From: Maratus speciosus
Lineage: Eukaryota > Arthropoda > Arachnida > Araneae > Salticidae
Length of the DNA: 64,000 nt
Direction: 5' to 3'
NCBI GenBank assembly: GCA_963932465.1
Contig: OZ010786.1
Span: 535,187,073 to 535,251,072 of the forward strand
Shown: in pieces, positions 23,266 through 35,181 of the stretch
How positions within the stretch are numbered: the stretch's first letter is position 1
Layout: each line of letters starts with the position of its first letter
Position numbers and translations under genes: made by a program
The notes under the pieces: model-generated
Seen by the model: only the letters and a program-made list of their open reading frames with translations
The model's database searches: none
Told to the model about the DNA's origin: nothing

Positions 23266-24778
23266 CAGCCGTGGCCAAAAGTTTTAGGCAACAGCTACAA
23301 AACACTTGAATCGTAAAAAAATATATTAGAAACAATAACAAACGTTTTATACAAAGGCGTAAGCGGCGTTGTCAAACGTCAAGGAAAACATAAATAATCC
23401 CTTTGGAACGACTGACGACATTTGGTGACTACAACAAAGATCATCAAATTTGTTTGAAAAAATACTTCGAATGTTTTGCCAGTCTTTATTTGACATTCGC
23501 AGTGCACAGTAACTTCCGTGTGTGATCTAGTGGGAATTTTACATCGTTTAATTCTAAAATGCCTGAGAGAAGTGAGCTGTCTATTGCAATAAGTGTGAGA
23601 ATTTAGATCTTACATGAACAGGTAAATCTAAAGTAAAGATAAGCAACTTGGCGAAATGTTCTCGATGTGCAGTGCAATCTGCTCTTACAAGGTTCACGGA
23701 GACTCGGTCTCACTTAAACAAGAGCTGACAGAAAACGCGTGACAACGAAACGACAGGACAGAAAAGAAATAGGAGAACCTGTTAGAGATCGCAAACATAC
23801 TTCTTCGGAGGTCACTGCAGCTCTGTCGGAAGACATTGGACAGACTATAACTGCCCGAACGGAAAGGAGAAGACTGACAAGAGCTGCTGGGTTAAAAGGG
23901 TGCAAAGTCAGGAAGAAACCCTTATCTTTAGAAGAATCCCTTGGAATGCCCTCGTCGACATCAATATTTTGTGGACGAGGATTGATAAAATGTTCGATGA
24001 ATCTAACTTTCAGGTAATAATTGTAACACTTTTTTATAATGCAAAATAACCACCATTCATCCAGAGTCGGCTTTTGTAATAAAATTGATAATATTATGAT
24101 GTGCCATTTTTATGTTATTTCCAAGTATTTGGAACACACGACGTGACCTTTGAGTGGAGAGGTATCATCGAGGAATATCATCCAGATTCCTTGGGGCCTA
24201 CCGTGAAACACGGAGGCGGCCGCATTATGATCTGGAGCAGCATGGCAGCTGATGCTGTTTGTGAAATCCTCCTTTGCGAAGGCCGCAAGAACAGCGAAAA
24301 ATACATAATTGTGCTGATGCCTTCGTTAACGCACATGTTCCATTACACCAATGTAGGTGGCATTAAGTTCCAACAAGACAATGCTCCTTAGCATAAATAA
24401 GCCACTACTATGCACCGGTTTAAAGATAGTAACATTGTATTTCTGGATTGACCAGCGCTGCGCTGGTCAATTGGAGTGCACTTGTCGACTGTGTATAGAC
24501 ACCAGGACACACATCAAACACAAATCAGAAAACACAGCATAACATCAAAAGCAGCTTTGGAAAATGCTCGTATTCAAGAATGGGATGTCACAAGTATTGT
24601 AAAATGTGCAATTTTGCTGCTATTATTAAAACCAAGGGTGGACCACCGAAATATTGATATTATTTTTGTAATTTTACGTTAATATAATAATTTATATAAC
24701 AATAGGACTTTTATTTTTTAGCTTAAAAACCAAAAATTTATTAAAACTCAGGATGTCTAATAGTTCTGGCCAAGGGTG
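23266..24778 (+). mobile_element. Tc1-like transposon (about 1.5 kb), degenerate
   Basis: The left end CAGCCGTGGCCAAAAGTTTT and the right end, read inversely, CACCCTTGGCCAGAACTATT form the typical Tc1-type short TIRs, and TA follows at 24779-24780. The left TA has become CA. The interior holds a broken Tc1 transposase gene. The insertion splits the paralogous block. The uninterrupted sister sequence near 9735-9785 (TTTAGTTTAAATTATATAGG) serves as the empty site and has TA at the insertion point. Confidence 0.85.
23558..24600 (+). pseudogene. Tc1-type transposase pseudogene
   Basis: The start is taken at ATG 23558 (MPERSELSIAI). The N-terminal DNA-binding part has stops. The frame at 23739-23930 reads TTKRQDRKEIGEPVRDRKHT, then SSEVTAALSEDIGQTITART and ERRRLTRAAGLKGCKVRKKP, the usual second helix-turn-helix and linker. 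After a shift comes FDESNFQ (first catalytic Asp at 23996-23998), then VFGTHD, EEYHPDSLGPTVKHGGGRIM and IWSSMAADAV, then FQQDNAP (second Asp at 24377-24379). The Trp codon of the LDWPA motif is TGA. The SPDLNPIE segment with the third catalytic residue is deleted, and a tail KAALENARIQEWD follows. About 95 AT-rich bases (about 24015-24115) split ESNFQ from VFG and are flanked by similar words (TTTCAGGTA, TTTCCAAGTA). The gene is dead. Family assignment is secure from these motifs. Confidence 0.85.
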
Positions 24779-26053
24779 TATAATGGAAATGAGACAAACG
24801 TGTTATGTTGGTACTTTTTTGTTACTGATTTAAATAGTCATTTAGGTATAAAATAAGAAAACGTACTTACAAATAGAAAATAGAAGGTGATTTTTAAAGT
24901 TATGCATTTAAAAAACATATATTAGATAAATAACAAATGTAGATTTTTCTGCAGATGATAAAATACAGGAAATTTGAAATTTCTTATCATTTAATTACAC
25001 TAAGGTAAAAAAAAAATGCGAATATTTCAATATATATATATAAATTTACATCTAAAAAGGATGAGTGTAATTTTTTCCTAGTTAAATAATTAACTTACAT
25101 CGATATTTTATTTCACAGTACATTTCACTAATGCATTCATGAAGACCAAAATACGGAGCATACATCTCATAAAACAGAAATTAAAATATTCTTTCACTTA
25201 TGAAACTCGCGTACTTAGATATTACATCAGACTTATTTTAATATAGCGATGTTTCTCTTTACGTTATTATTTGTTTCATTCCAAGCTGTTATTGCTGATG
25301 TAAAAATATATTTTTTGTTGTTGTTGTCTTCAATTTTTCACTTGTTCTTATGTATATTGAAGTAATTTTTTTTTATTAAGACGTAGAGTATATATTTTTT
25401 CATTTATATTTAACATCATGAAGTTATATAAAGGGATTCTTGAAATCAAATAATTCTGCAAATGACTTTTCTTTTTATATGCGTATTTTTTTAATTTTCA
25501 TGTCTGCGCGATGTGAAAAAAGTTACAGCTTACTGTAAAAGTAAAACAATTTTTTCTCTTCGTAAATAGTCATTGGATTTCAATATTGCTTAATTGCAGA
25601 ACATTTTTTTTTTATTTATTTGTCGAAAATATTTTAATTATTTTCCCTTATTTTTAACTGCATATCTTGATTAAGAAAAAACTATTTTTTTAAAAGTAAC
25701 TCATCTTCAAGTCGATTTGCTTACTTTAAAATATTTATCTGAATGACACTAATTTTCTCTGCGGATTCACAAAACAAAAGATGCTGACAAATACAAAAAC
25801 TGTAAGATGTAAAATACAATTTTCAATTCAAAATAAATACCAGAAAGGTAGTTTTTTTTTCGATCTAATTATTAAAATAGAGAAAAACTTATGGCTTTAG
25901 TGACATTTATCAAAAATCATAATGGAAAAATGGGCTTTAAAATTTTAATACAAAATGTTATGATGAGTTAAAAACAAAAACAAGATATCCCTGAAAAAAA
26001 AATGTGTATATAAATAAAATATGCTATAATAGGTGTATATAAATAAAATATGC

Positions 26054-26520
26054 AAGAAAATGTGCTAGCGCTCTGGCTGCAAAAACAATTGCTGTAAAAT
26101 TTACAATCGCGTTTCTATTGGCTTCTCGCCGCATGCGAGAGAAAAAATACGATTTTTACTTCACTTGTTCCTTGAATTCACTTTCACAACATTAGTGCTT
26201 GATATCAATTTTACAGCATCAGTGCTTGAAAAATTACAAGATATTTATTTCGAAAAGGGAAAATCACAATATTTTACAACAAAAGGTGCTGGCACCCCGG
26301 TTTGCAAGACAGTAGCTGTAAAATTTACAAGCTGCTGTCTTGATGAGTACTGCAAAAGTTATCAAGTCTGGGAATGCCACGTTTCTATTGACTTTCCGCC
26401 GCGCGTGAGAGAAATAATAGGATTTTTACTTTACTTGTTCGAATTCGCTTTCACAGAATCGCTGATTGAATTCGATTTCACATCGTCGGTGCTTGGAAAT
26501 TTTCAATATAAAGTGCAAGA
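26054..26520 (+). repeat. Direct dimer of a ~230-bp GC-richer repeat
   Basis: Two head-to-tail units (about 26054-26270 and 26285-26520) share GCTGTAAAATTTACAA, CGTTTCTATTGRCTT, CGCCGCRYGYGAGAGAAA, GATTTTTACTT, CTTGTTC and TCAGTGCTTGRAAA-type words. The second unit is followed directly by T52. Copy 1 of the block lacks it, so it is an insertion or local gain. The open frame across 26165-26695 runs through both units and the poly-T and is not credible as a protein. Confidence 0.65.
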
Positions 26521-26526
26521 AAAATC

Positions 26527-26529
<3 letters not shown>

Positions 26530-26581
<52 letters not shown>
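26530..26581. repeat. Poly-T tract, 52 nt
   Basis: Uninterrupted T run directly after the dimeric repeat. Its position on the right of the dimer does not fit a minus-strand retroposon tail, which would lie on the left. Confidence 0.9.
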
Positions 26582-26584
<3 letters not shown>

Positions 26585-27111
26585 GTGTATATATTTTTAA
26601 GTTTTTTTTTCTTTTTCTTAAGTAAATTTTATACGAAATTAGCAATATGCATTGTCTCATTTATCGAAATTTATAATCGAAAAATGTGCTTTTGAAGACA
26701 ATTCCAAAATGTTATTAGTACTTAAAAACAAATTTATTTTATTTATTATAAAAACAAACTTTTTTATTGTTATTATTTAAAATATAAATTTTGGTCGCTC
26801 AATCAGAAGTTTTAGTTGCTGATTCAACATTTTGCGAAATGAAATATTTAAAAAATGTAAAATAACATCATTGCAAAAACATATGATAAATTTTGTAAAT
26901 ATTTCATTGTAGAATTTTTAAAAGATTTATACATATGAGGACGTGTGTTTCAAAACTCACCTTATCCAGAAAATCAAACTTTGTGGGAAAAAAAAAAAGA
27001 TCTCTATCTGCATCCATCGATTTTCATTGTAAATCAAAGTGCTACAATGCCAGAAATACACTTTAAATCTTTAACATTTATCCAAGTGATTATAGTTTTC
27101 TTTTCTTTCTT

Positions 27112-27113
<2 letters not shown>

Positions 27114-27145
<32 letters not shown>
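27114..27145. repeat. Poly-T tract, 32 nt
   Basis: Preceded by a TTTC-rich stretch. It marks the junction where block copy 2 skips to the start of the unit array. Confidence 0.9.
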
Positions 27146-27146
<1 letters not shown>

Positions 27147-27165
27147 GAAAAGTGCGCAGCTATGT

Positions 27166-29790
27166 GCCCTGTTTTTTCAGACAATTCAATACAATTGACT
27201 TTAATGAAAGTTACACTTTTCAAGCATAAAGTATTGATTAACGTAAGATTTTTTTAAAACCGTTTAAAAAAAACATTTACGTTCTCATGACATGAAAAAT
27301 TTATATGGTGTTTAGATTAATAGATTACTATTCAGTAATTTCCAGTTTCCTTAAATTCCGTTTTCCTTTTCGAATTTATGTTTCAGTTTGACATAGAAAT
27401 TCATATTTTTGCGTTATCGTAAAAACAAATAATGAGTAATGGACATAAATTATTAGTTTCCTAGAATTAATGGAACGATTTCGAATCTTGAAACAATTTC
27501 TCACAACCCGAATTCAAGAAACGGAAATTATCAAAATACAATTTTAATTTAAAAAAAAGCTGCGAGATCATTGATTATTTAAATCGTTCTAACATGAAAT
27601 TAGGTATTAAATTAAAATTATGATAAATATTGGACGCTATAAATTGCAACATTCTTCACTTTTTTAACAGGGATTACCAAAATAATTTTAATTTCAAATC
27701 ATTTAAAAGTTCTTTTTCAAATGAAAATTTAAGACAAACGACTAAATAATTAGATTATGTAAACCATGTAATAAAAAGACGACATCCCACTTAATAAGAA
27801 TTTTGGGAGCTATTTTATTTTTCATTTATTTTGAATATCTGAATTAAGAATTTCCAGAACTGTTCTTCGATTTTTTTTAATCGAAAATCACTATTTTTAA
27901 ATACAGTTTTTATTTTTTCTACAAAATGCATAATTTATGAAAAATAAACTTTAATTTTTGTTCTACAGATATTGTGATTACAGTTATTATTTAATTAAAT
28001 CCTTTTATAAAACATCACTAAACTATTAAAATTCAACATAATTATGTTATATTATGTAAATGATGCATAGTTTCGGTACAATAGAAAGAAATTTTGAACA
28101 TTAAAATCTTAAAAGATTGAAAATATGAAATAATTTACAAAAACTGACGAACACACGTCCGAAAAATTTCTCATTTATTGAGATGCATAGGTTTTTAACA
28201 AGCAAAAAACAATTGCCTATAATTGCTTTGTTGTTTTCGGAAATCGTGTGGCAGTTTGTCAGATAAATCATATTTCCGTAACACCGTAAAGTCAAATAAT
28301 GTGGGTAACGAGAATAAATTAGTTTCCCAGAAGAATGGAATAATTTTGAATCAGGGAATAGTTTCTTTCCAGCACACATGAAAAAGCAGGAAATTGTGAA
28401 ACACAAATTCATATGCAGAGGATATTCTGAAGCTTTCAAAATAACTACAATTTATTTTCGGATTTATGATTAAACTAGAATGTACATTCTAAAGTTCATT
28501 ATCACATTATTTCAATTGGATATTACTTTTATTCTTCTAAGTTTTTGAGGAATGTAAAGCTTACTTTTAGAAGTGTTTCTTAAAATTTGTAATGATTTTG
28601 AATTCATTTTAAAAAAATCTACGTCGAATGCTAAATAAAGACAAATATCTTTAAAAAATGAATTTTTTAAAGAACATTTTCATAATAATTTTATAAATTA
28701 AAAATTCATTATAAGGTTGTTTTCAGATGACAATTTAAGACAAAAGAATAAATAACGGGATTCAGGAAATCATGCAATAGAAAAACGGTATTCCCCTTAA
28801 TAAGAATTTTGAGGAAGATCTTATTTTTAAATTTAGTACAATTTTGAATAATTAAAAAATAATAATAATTACCTAAAGTAATTCTGTGGTTTTATAAATT
28901 TAACACTTTTCTAAACAAAAAAATTGTTAACTTTCTACAGAATATGTAATTCAGAAAAAAATGTGTACTTTTATTTTTGTTCCTTAATTATTGTGTTCGC
29001 ATTTCTTGTTTAATTAAATCGTTTTCTAAACATTTTCTATAATTCTACGTAATTGTGCGATATGATGTGATTAATGCATACTTTCGGAACAATACAAAGA
29101 ACTTTTCATCATTAAAATCTTAAAATGCTGAAAAACATGTAATAATATTTATAATAATTGATAACTCCACTACCACGTTATTTCCATTGGATATTACATT
29201 TATTCTTATTATTTTGAGGAATGTAAAGCTTATTTTTTAGATGTGCTTGTTAAAAATTCTAATGAGTTTCAATTTTATAAAAATAACTTCATCGAATGCT
29301 AATTAAAGACAAATATCTTCAAAAATTTATTATTAAAACCATTTAATAGATAAACGATATAGCATTTAATAAGAATTTTTAGATATTTCATTTTCAATTC
29401 AATAGGATTTAAATAAAAATATATCATTTCAATGTAATAGATCATTTCAAACATTTTATTAAAACTAGCTACAAGCACTATATTACATTTTTTTATGAAA
29501 ATTTAAATAAAATGTTTTGTTAAAAGAAGAAAACAACTTTTTTTTTTTTTTTTTTTTAATATTGTATTTGTAGTCTTTATTTATTTATTAAACCTTCTCA
29601 GTGTCAGTTTTCACAATAATTATACTTTTTTGCAATATTGTGATATGTATTGTAAGTCTTTTCGGAAAAATACAATAAAGTTTTCAACGAATGTTTTAAC
29701 ACCGCAAGAGTGAACATAATAACATTTAACAAAATTGTCAATTTTTTATAAAAAAAAACATATTTAGTAAAAGCTTTTCTTTAATATTTT
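27166..29790 (+). repeat. Higher-order repeat block of ~2.6 kb, copy 2a
   Basis: The order is a start module (CTATGTGCCCTG...TTTTCAGACAATTCAATACA), a unit with core near 27.42 kb, a unit with core near 28.28 kb, a truncated unit near 29.07 kb, and a closing CAGTTTTCACAATAATTATA module near 29.60-29.75 kb. The same order is seen in copy 1 (16.6-19.6 kb) and again from 29791. The TGATGCATA anchors at about 28063 and 29078 are about 1.0 kb apart. Confidence 0.75.
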
Positions 29791-29972
29791 TCTGAGTAAT
29801 TATAGTTTTTTGTAAATATGCGATACTATGCACTGTACGTTTTCAGAAGAAACAATGCAATTGTTTTCAACGAAATGTAAACTTTTTAAACATAAAGTAT
29901 TGATTAATGTGAGATAAAATTCGCTTAAAAATTATGAAATAACATTTTAGCTCTCATGACTATAAAAATATT
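29791..29972 (+). repeat. Higher-order repeat block, copy 2b, start module
   Basis: It repeats the start module of 27.17 and 16.6 kb (GCGATACTATGCACTGTACG, then CATAAAGTATTGATTAA). It is interrupted at about 29973 by a TIR element and continues at about 31446 (TTATATAGCTGAATAGATTA). Confidence 0.75.
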
Positions 29973-30503
29973 GGGTAATTTCGGGTTTTATGCCGCACAT
30001 TTTTTTGAATTTATATATAAAGTCCCATGGTGGACATAAAATTTAAAAAATCATGCTGTGCTATTTAATGTTAAATATACAACACGTGTGCTGCGACAAA
30101 AAAATTCAAAAGGAATTATTAACATTTTTTAACAATCTTTTTCTAAAACATTACACTGTGGCACGTCACCCCCACATTCAGGCGGAGACGCCGCACTTGT
30201 GCTGTAGTTATGCCGCGCTTGTAATAAGAACAGAATGAAATTATAAATAAAAATATTTAAAAAATATATTCATATCTGGACTATAATTAACGATGTAATA
30301 ACAATATGAAACTAAATGAATACAAAGAAACGTATTAATATATTCAGATTAGTAATTCGTGCCTACTTTCACTATTAAAATTGTCGACTTCTGTTTTTTA
30401 CATTAAACTTTAATTGTTATTTCAGCAGCAACGTGACATCAATGTATTAGAAAGGGAAAAGAAAAAAAAAAGTAAAATTTTGTTTGCATAATTTATTTGT
30501 TAA

Positions 30504-30697
30504 CCCTTTCGGGACCGGTGGCTTTTACACAAATTTTATTCGGTTGGTACCACTTTTTTAGAAGTCAACTTACTTAAATAAACAGGAATATGCTCTAATT
30601 AAACAAAGCAAATATAACTTTTCTTTTTTAATGGTGCCAGAAACAAATTTTGTAAGATCTTTATGAAGGTGCTTATGCACCTATAGTCTCGAGTGAG
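30504..30697. mobile_element. TTAA-flanked MITE (194 bp), nested
   Basis: TTAA at 30500-30503 and 30698-30701 flanks TIRs CCCTTTCGGGACCGGTGG and, from the right, CTCACTCGAGACTATAGG. These match at about two thirds of positions. The TTAA target duplication and CCCTTT-like terminus suggest mobilisation by a piggyBac-type transposase. It is inserted in the 29973-31445 element. Confidence 0.6.
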
Positions 30698-30840
30698 TTA
30701 AGGGACCTGTTTTTTCGACTACAATCTACAGAAAAAGTGTCGAAAGAGTACAGTCTTTATGTAACTACATTTAAACACATGATGCAACGAAGCCAATTAC
30801 ACTTTCTCCTTTTTGGAGTAGTTTGCAAAGAACGTCTACG

Positions 30841-30990
30841 TTACGCGTAATCCAATTTTTCATTATTATCATCTTGACTTGCATCTTTCTTGCACTTCTT
30901 ACTTTTTATTTTTCCCCTTTTTCTCCTTTGGTTTTAGTAAACTTGATAACATGCCTAACATAATTTGTCTGTGCAAAAAGAAACGGAAAA
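30841..30990 (-). pseudogene. Lys/Asp-rich C-terminal coding remnant
   Basis: On the minus strand the segment QIMLGMLSSLLKPKEKKGKN ends in a stop. One frame away the sequence continues KKCKKDASQDDNNEKLDYA followed by TAA at 30841-30843. A basic then acidic, low-complexity C-terminus of this kind is known from Tigger/jerky-type transposases, which would fit its place inside a TIR element. No catalytic motif is visible and the assignment is an inference. The rest of the element (29980-30500 and 31000-31440) shows no readable frame. Confidence 0.3.
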
Positions 30991-31445
30991 GTTAATAACA
31001 CTTAATCATCCCGTACAAAAGAAACTGCGCCATGTATACCGGAATAGCAAAGCCGCACGTATTCCATTTTGCATGGTGCAGACGTCGGCCATGACAGTTA
31101 CCTGCCATCGCTAAGGGGAATGGCACATCCATATATACAGTACTCTATACAAACGCTACACTTAGTTTTGACTTCGAAATCATACATGCATTTAATAATT
31201 AGTGTATGAAAAGTATTTAAACATAACGTGTTTAAAAGTTTGGACACTGAAATCATGCACATACGTCAAATTAAGGATTGTACTTATACAAGTAAACATC
31301 GAAATGGGATTCACGCTATACCCTGGTTAAAATAATCTCATTGCGCACCCTATACTGTGCGTTTGACGACCATTTATCGATAATTACAAGAAATAGAAGT
31401 GGTGCGGGATCTATCCCGTATGCGGCGACTCTCCCGTAGTTACCA

Positions 31446-32359
31446 TACATGTTATATAGCTGAATAGATTATTCAACAGTAATTTTCTGTTTTCCTGCGT
31501 TTTCTTTATCGAATCAGAAATCCCTTTTTCCATGTCATCATAAAATCAAATAATGAGTAATAGGCACAAATTATTATGTTCCTATAATTAAAAGAACGAT
31601 TTTGCATCTTAAAATAATTTTACTTTAGCACAGTTGAACAAGCGGAAATCGCCAAACACAATTTTATTTACATAAGAGTTGAGGGACCATTGATCATTAA
31701 AAATTATTGCAAAATGAAATTAGACATTAAATAAAAATTTTAATTTATAATAATTCTTGGGTGCCATTAAGTGCATCTGAACTCGCTTTGTAAATGGATT
31801 ATCATAATAATTTTAACAACTTTGAAATCGCTTAAAAGGTCTTTTTCAAATGAAAATTTAAGACAAACGTCTAAATTATTGGATTCAGGAAACCATGGTA
31901 TTTTGGGGTCGATATTAGTTTTAATTAAGTATCATTTTGAATTTGTTTAAGAAAATTAAATTATTCAAAATAGTTCATCGATTTTATAAATAATAAAAGG
32001 CTATTTTTGAAGGCAGATTTTAAACATTCTAAAGAACATATTATATATAAAAAGTGTGCACTTATTTATGTTATAAAAATATTGTGTACACATTCATATT
32101 TAATTAAATCGTTTAATAAAACTTTACTAAACTATTAAAGTTCAATGTAAATATGCGAAAATATATAATTGATGCACATTTTCTTTACTATACAAAGAAA
32201 CTTTGAACTTTAAAATATTAAAATTCTGAAAAATATGTAAGAATATTTACAAAAAATTATGAAAACACACGTCCGAAAAAATTCTCAAAAGCCAAAAAGC
32301 AAACATTATTTTTAATGACAATTTGTTAAATTTTTACAAAGTATATAACTGGTAAAAAA

Positions 32360-32393
<34 letters not shown>

Positions 32394-35181
32394 TACACAT
32401 ATATATACCACATACCACAATGTTTTGTTCTATAATGGTTGTGTTCACATTTCTTATTTGATTAAAAAGTTTTATTTTTTTTCTAAACTATTACAGTTCT
32501 ACGTAATAGTGTGAAATGACGTGATTGGTGCATAATTCGGAAACAATGTAAAGAAATTTTGAACATTAAAATCTTAAAGGCTGAAAAATATGCAATAATA
32601 TTTATTAATATTAATGAGCACAAATGTCCTAAAAAAACTCTTTTATTGAGATGCACAGGTTTCTATCAAATAATATACAATTACTCGAATTGCGTTATTT
32701 TTTTCGTAAATAGGATAGCAGATTGGCATATAAACCCTATTTCTGTAACACCGTCAAGTCAAATAATGAGTAACGAGAATAAATTATTAGTTTCCTAGAA
32801 CAATGGGATCATTTTGAACCTGGAAATAATTTCCCTCCAGCAAACTTGAAAGAGGAATAAATTGTTAATCGTAATCTGATAAGAAGAGGAGGTACTATAG
32901 CTTTCAAAATCACTAAAATTTATTTCCGGATTTATGATTAAACTAGAATGTACACTCGTACACTCTAAATTTCAATCCCACATTATTTCAATTGGATATT
33001 ATGTTTACTCATCGAACCTTTCCAGAAAAGTAAAGCTAATGCCTTGGAAGTGTTTCGCAAAAATTCCAATGAGTGTGACTTCTTCAAAAAGATTTTCGTC
33101 CAATGCTATTTAAAGACAAATACCTTCAAAAATTGAATTTTAAAAAGGATTACCGTAATGATTTTAATAAATTTGAAATCATTTATAAGGTCTTTTTCAG
33201 ATTAATATTTAAGACAAACGACTAAATAACTGGATCAGGAAACCATGCAATAGAAAAACGGCATTCTTTTTAATAAGAATTTAGCGGGAGATTTTATTTT
33301 TAAATTATTACTTTGATTTTTTAGAAAAAATAAATTACCCAAAGTAGTTAAATCACTTTATAAATCAAAAAGCAAACACTTTTTTAAGACAGTTTGTTAA
33401 TTTTCTAATAAATATATATCTGGTAAAAAAATATACTTTTATTTTAGGTCTACGAATATTGTGTTCGCATTTCTTGTTTAATTAAAACGTTTTATAAACT
33501 TTTTCTATAGTTCTACGTAATGGTGTGATATGATGTGAGGGATGCATATTTTGGGTACAATAAAATAAATTATCTTTAAAATCTTAAATAGCAGAAAAAT
33601 ATATAGTAATATTTATAAAAAATTATGAACGCATATGGCGACAAGAATTATGATTTATTCAAATTCATAGGTATATTTAATTACCTTATTATTGCATTAT
33701 CATTTTCGGAAATCGTGTTCCGGTTAGTCAGATAAATCATATTTCCGTAACGAAAATATGCAATAGTGTTTATAAAATTTGATAAACACACATATAAAAA
33801 TATATATATATATTTTATTGAGATGCATAGGTTTTCATCAAGTAATATACGATTACAAGTACACCGCCACCTGTAATTGATTTATTATTTTCGGAAATCG
33901 TGTTGCAGTTTGGCAGATAAATCATATTTCCGTAACACCGTAAAGTCAAATAATGAGTAACGAGAATAAAATATTAGTTCCTTAGAACAATGGAATAATT
34001 TCGAATCTGGAAATAATTTCCCTCCAGCCCACTCGAAAGTGGAGGAAATGGTTAAACACAATCTCATATGCAGATGAGGTACTGAAGCTTTCAAAATCAC
34101 TCAAAATTATTTCCGGATTTATGATTAAACTAGAATGTAAATTCTAAAGTTCACTTCCGCATCATTTCAATTGTATATCACATTTATTCTTCAACGCTTT
34201 TGAGAAAAGTAAAACTTATTTTTTAGAAGTGCTTCTCAAAAAAGTATAATGAGTTTCAATTTTTTAATAAGATCGTCGTCGAATGCTAATTAAAAGCAAA
34301 TATCTTCACAAATTGATTATCAAAAACTTTTAAAAGAGAAACGATACACCATTTAATAAGAATTTCATGCTCGTTCCTTTTCAATTTAATATGAACTTAA
34401 TTTTAAAAAATCCGTTTCAATGTAATAAACCATTTAAAAAAATTATTAAAAGTAGCTGGAAAAACTTAATTACAATTTTATATGAACATTTCTATAAAAT
34501 GTGCTATTTAAAGGAGAAAAGATATTTTGTTAACAAATGTAGTATTTACGTTCTTTATTTATTTATTAAACCTCTTAATTGAAAGTTTTCAAAATAATTA
34601 TATATTCATTATGTGTGGTACGCCTGTTAGGGAAAATACAATATCGTTTTCAAAAGAATAATTTTCAATGAAAGTTTAATTGTAAACATAATAATATTTA
34701 CCTAAATTATCAAAATACTATAAAATAACAATTTATTTCAGCCATTTTATTATGACTAGCATCAAACACTATATTAGTTTTATATGAAGATTTCCTTAAA
34801 ATGTATTATTAAATGTATATATTTTTTAATGTAATATTTACGTTATTTATTTTTTATTAAACATTTTCAGTAACAGATTTCTCAATAATTGATAGTTTTC
34901 AGAATGATGTTACATTCTTTGAAATATTATGTTACGTGCGGTACGTTTGTTAGGGATAATACAATATAATTTTCAACAAATAATTTTCAAAGAATGTTTC
35001 AACTTTGCAAGTGTAAACACTATAACATTTAATAAAATTTTCAAAATACTATAAATAACAAATCATTTCAGTCACATTATTATAACTAGCAGCAATCACT
35101 ATATTACAATTTTATATGAATATTTACATAAAATGTGTCATTGAAAGAAGATATTTTAAGTATGATATTTACGTTCTTTTT
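31446..35181 (+). repeat. Higher-order repeat block, copy 2b, continued
   Basis: Units have cores near 31.55, 32.76 and 33.94 kb, plus a short partial repeat of the GATAAATCATATTTCCGTAAC segment near 33.73 kb. These are followed by closing modules that are themselves repeated with a period of about 330 bp (TTATTTCAGCCATTTTATTATG near 34733, CATTTCAGTCACATTATTAT near 35065, and an earlier one near 34425). Anchors at about 32525 and 33541 are about 1.0 kb apart. The last module is cut by the element starting at 35182 and resumes near 36360. Confidence 0.75.
32357..32396. repeat. Poly-A followed by TA microsatellite
   Basis: About 20 A pass into a TA run at the place where sister units read GGTAAAAAAATACAC. 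It is a local expansion. Confidence 0.85.

Larger units (their letters stand above)
24781..27165 (+). repeat. Large paralogous block, copy 2, middle part
   Basis: Continuation of the block after the Tc1-like element. It aligns with about 9765-11960 of copy 1. It differs by an inserted dimeric repeat (26054-26520) followed by poly-T, and then joins sequence corresponding to 16600, so about 4.6 kb of copy 1 has no counterpart here. Confidence 0.7.
29973..31445. mobile_element. 1.47-kb TIR-like insertion splitting a repeat unit
   Basis: The left end is GGTAATTTCGGGTTTTATGC and the right end, read inversely, is GGTAACTACGGGAGAGTCGC. Both share GGTAAYTWCGGG and GCCGCA. Flanking host sequence matches sister units at 16.7 and 27.3 kb across the insertion, so the boundaries are good to a few bases. 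A lysine/acid-rich coding remnant (minus strand) and a nested TTAA element lie inside. The superfamily was not determined. Confidence 0.6.

Noticed and set aside
26165..26695. 176-codon open frame, the second longest in the window
   Set aside because: It runs through both units of a direct repeat and then encodes a long phenylalanine run from T52. The start is inside repeat DNA and no motif is present.
11327..27145. Poly-A and poly-T tracts as tails of SINEs or processed pseudogenes
   Set aside because: Homologous unit sequence continues on both sides of most tracts, and no target duplications flank them.
30053..30238. 61-codon plus-strand frame
   Set aside because: It lies inside the 1.47-kb insertion, in the opposite direction to the likely coding tail, and shows no motif.
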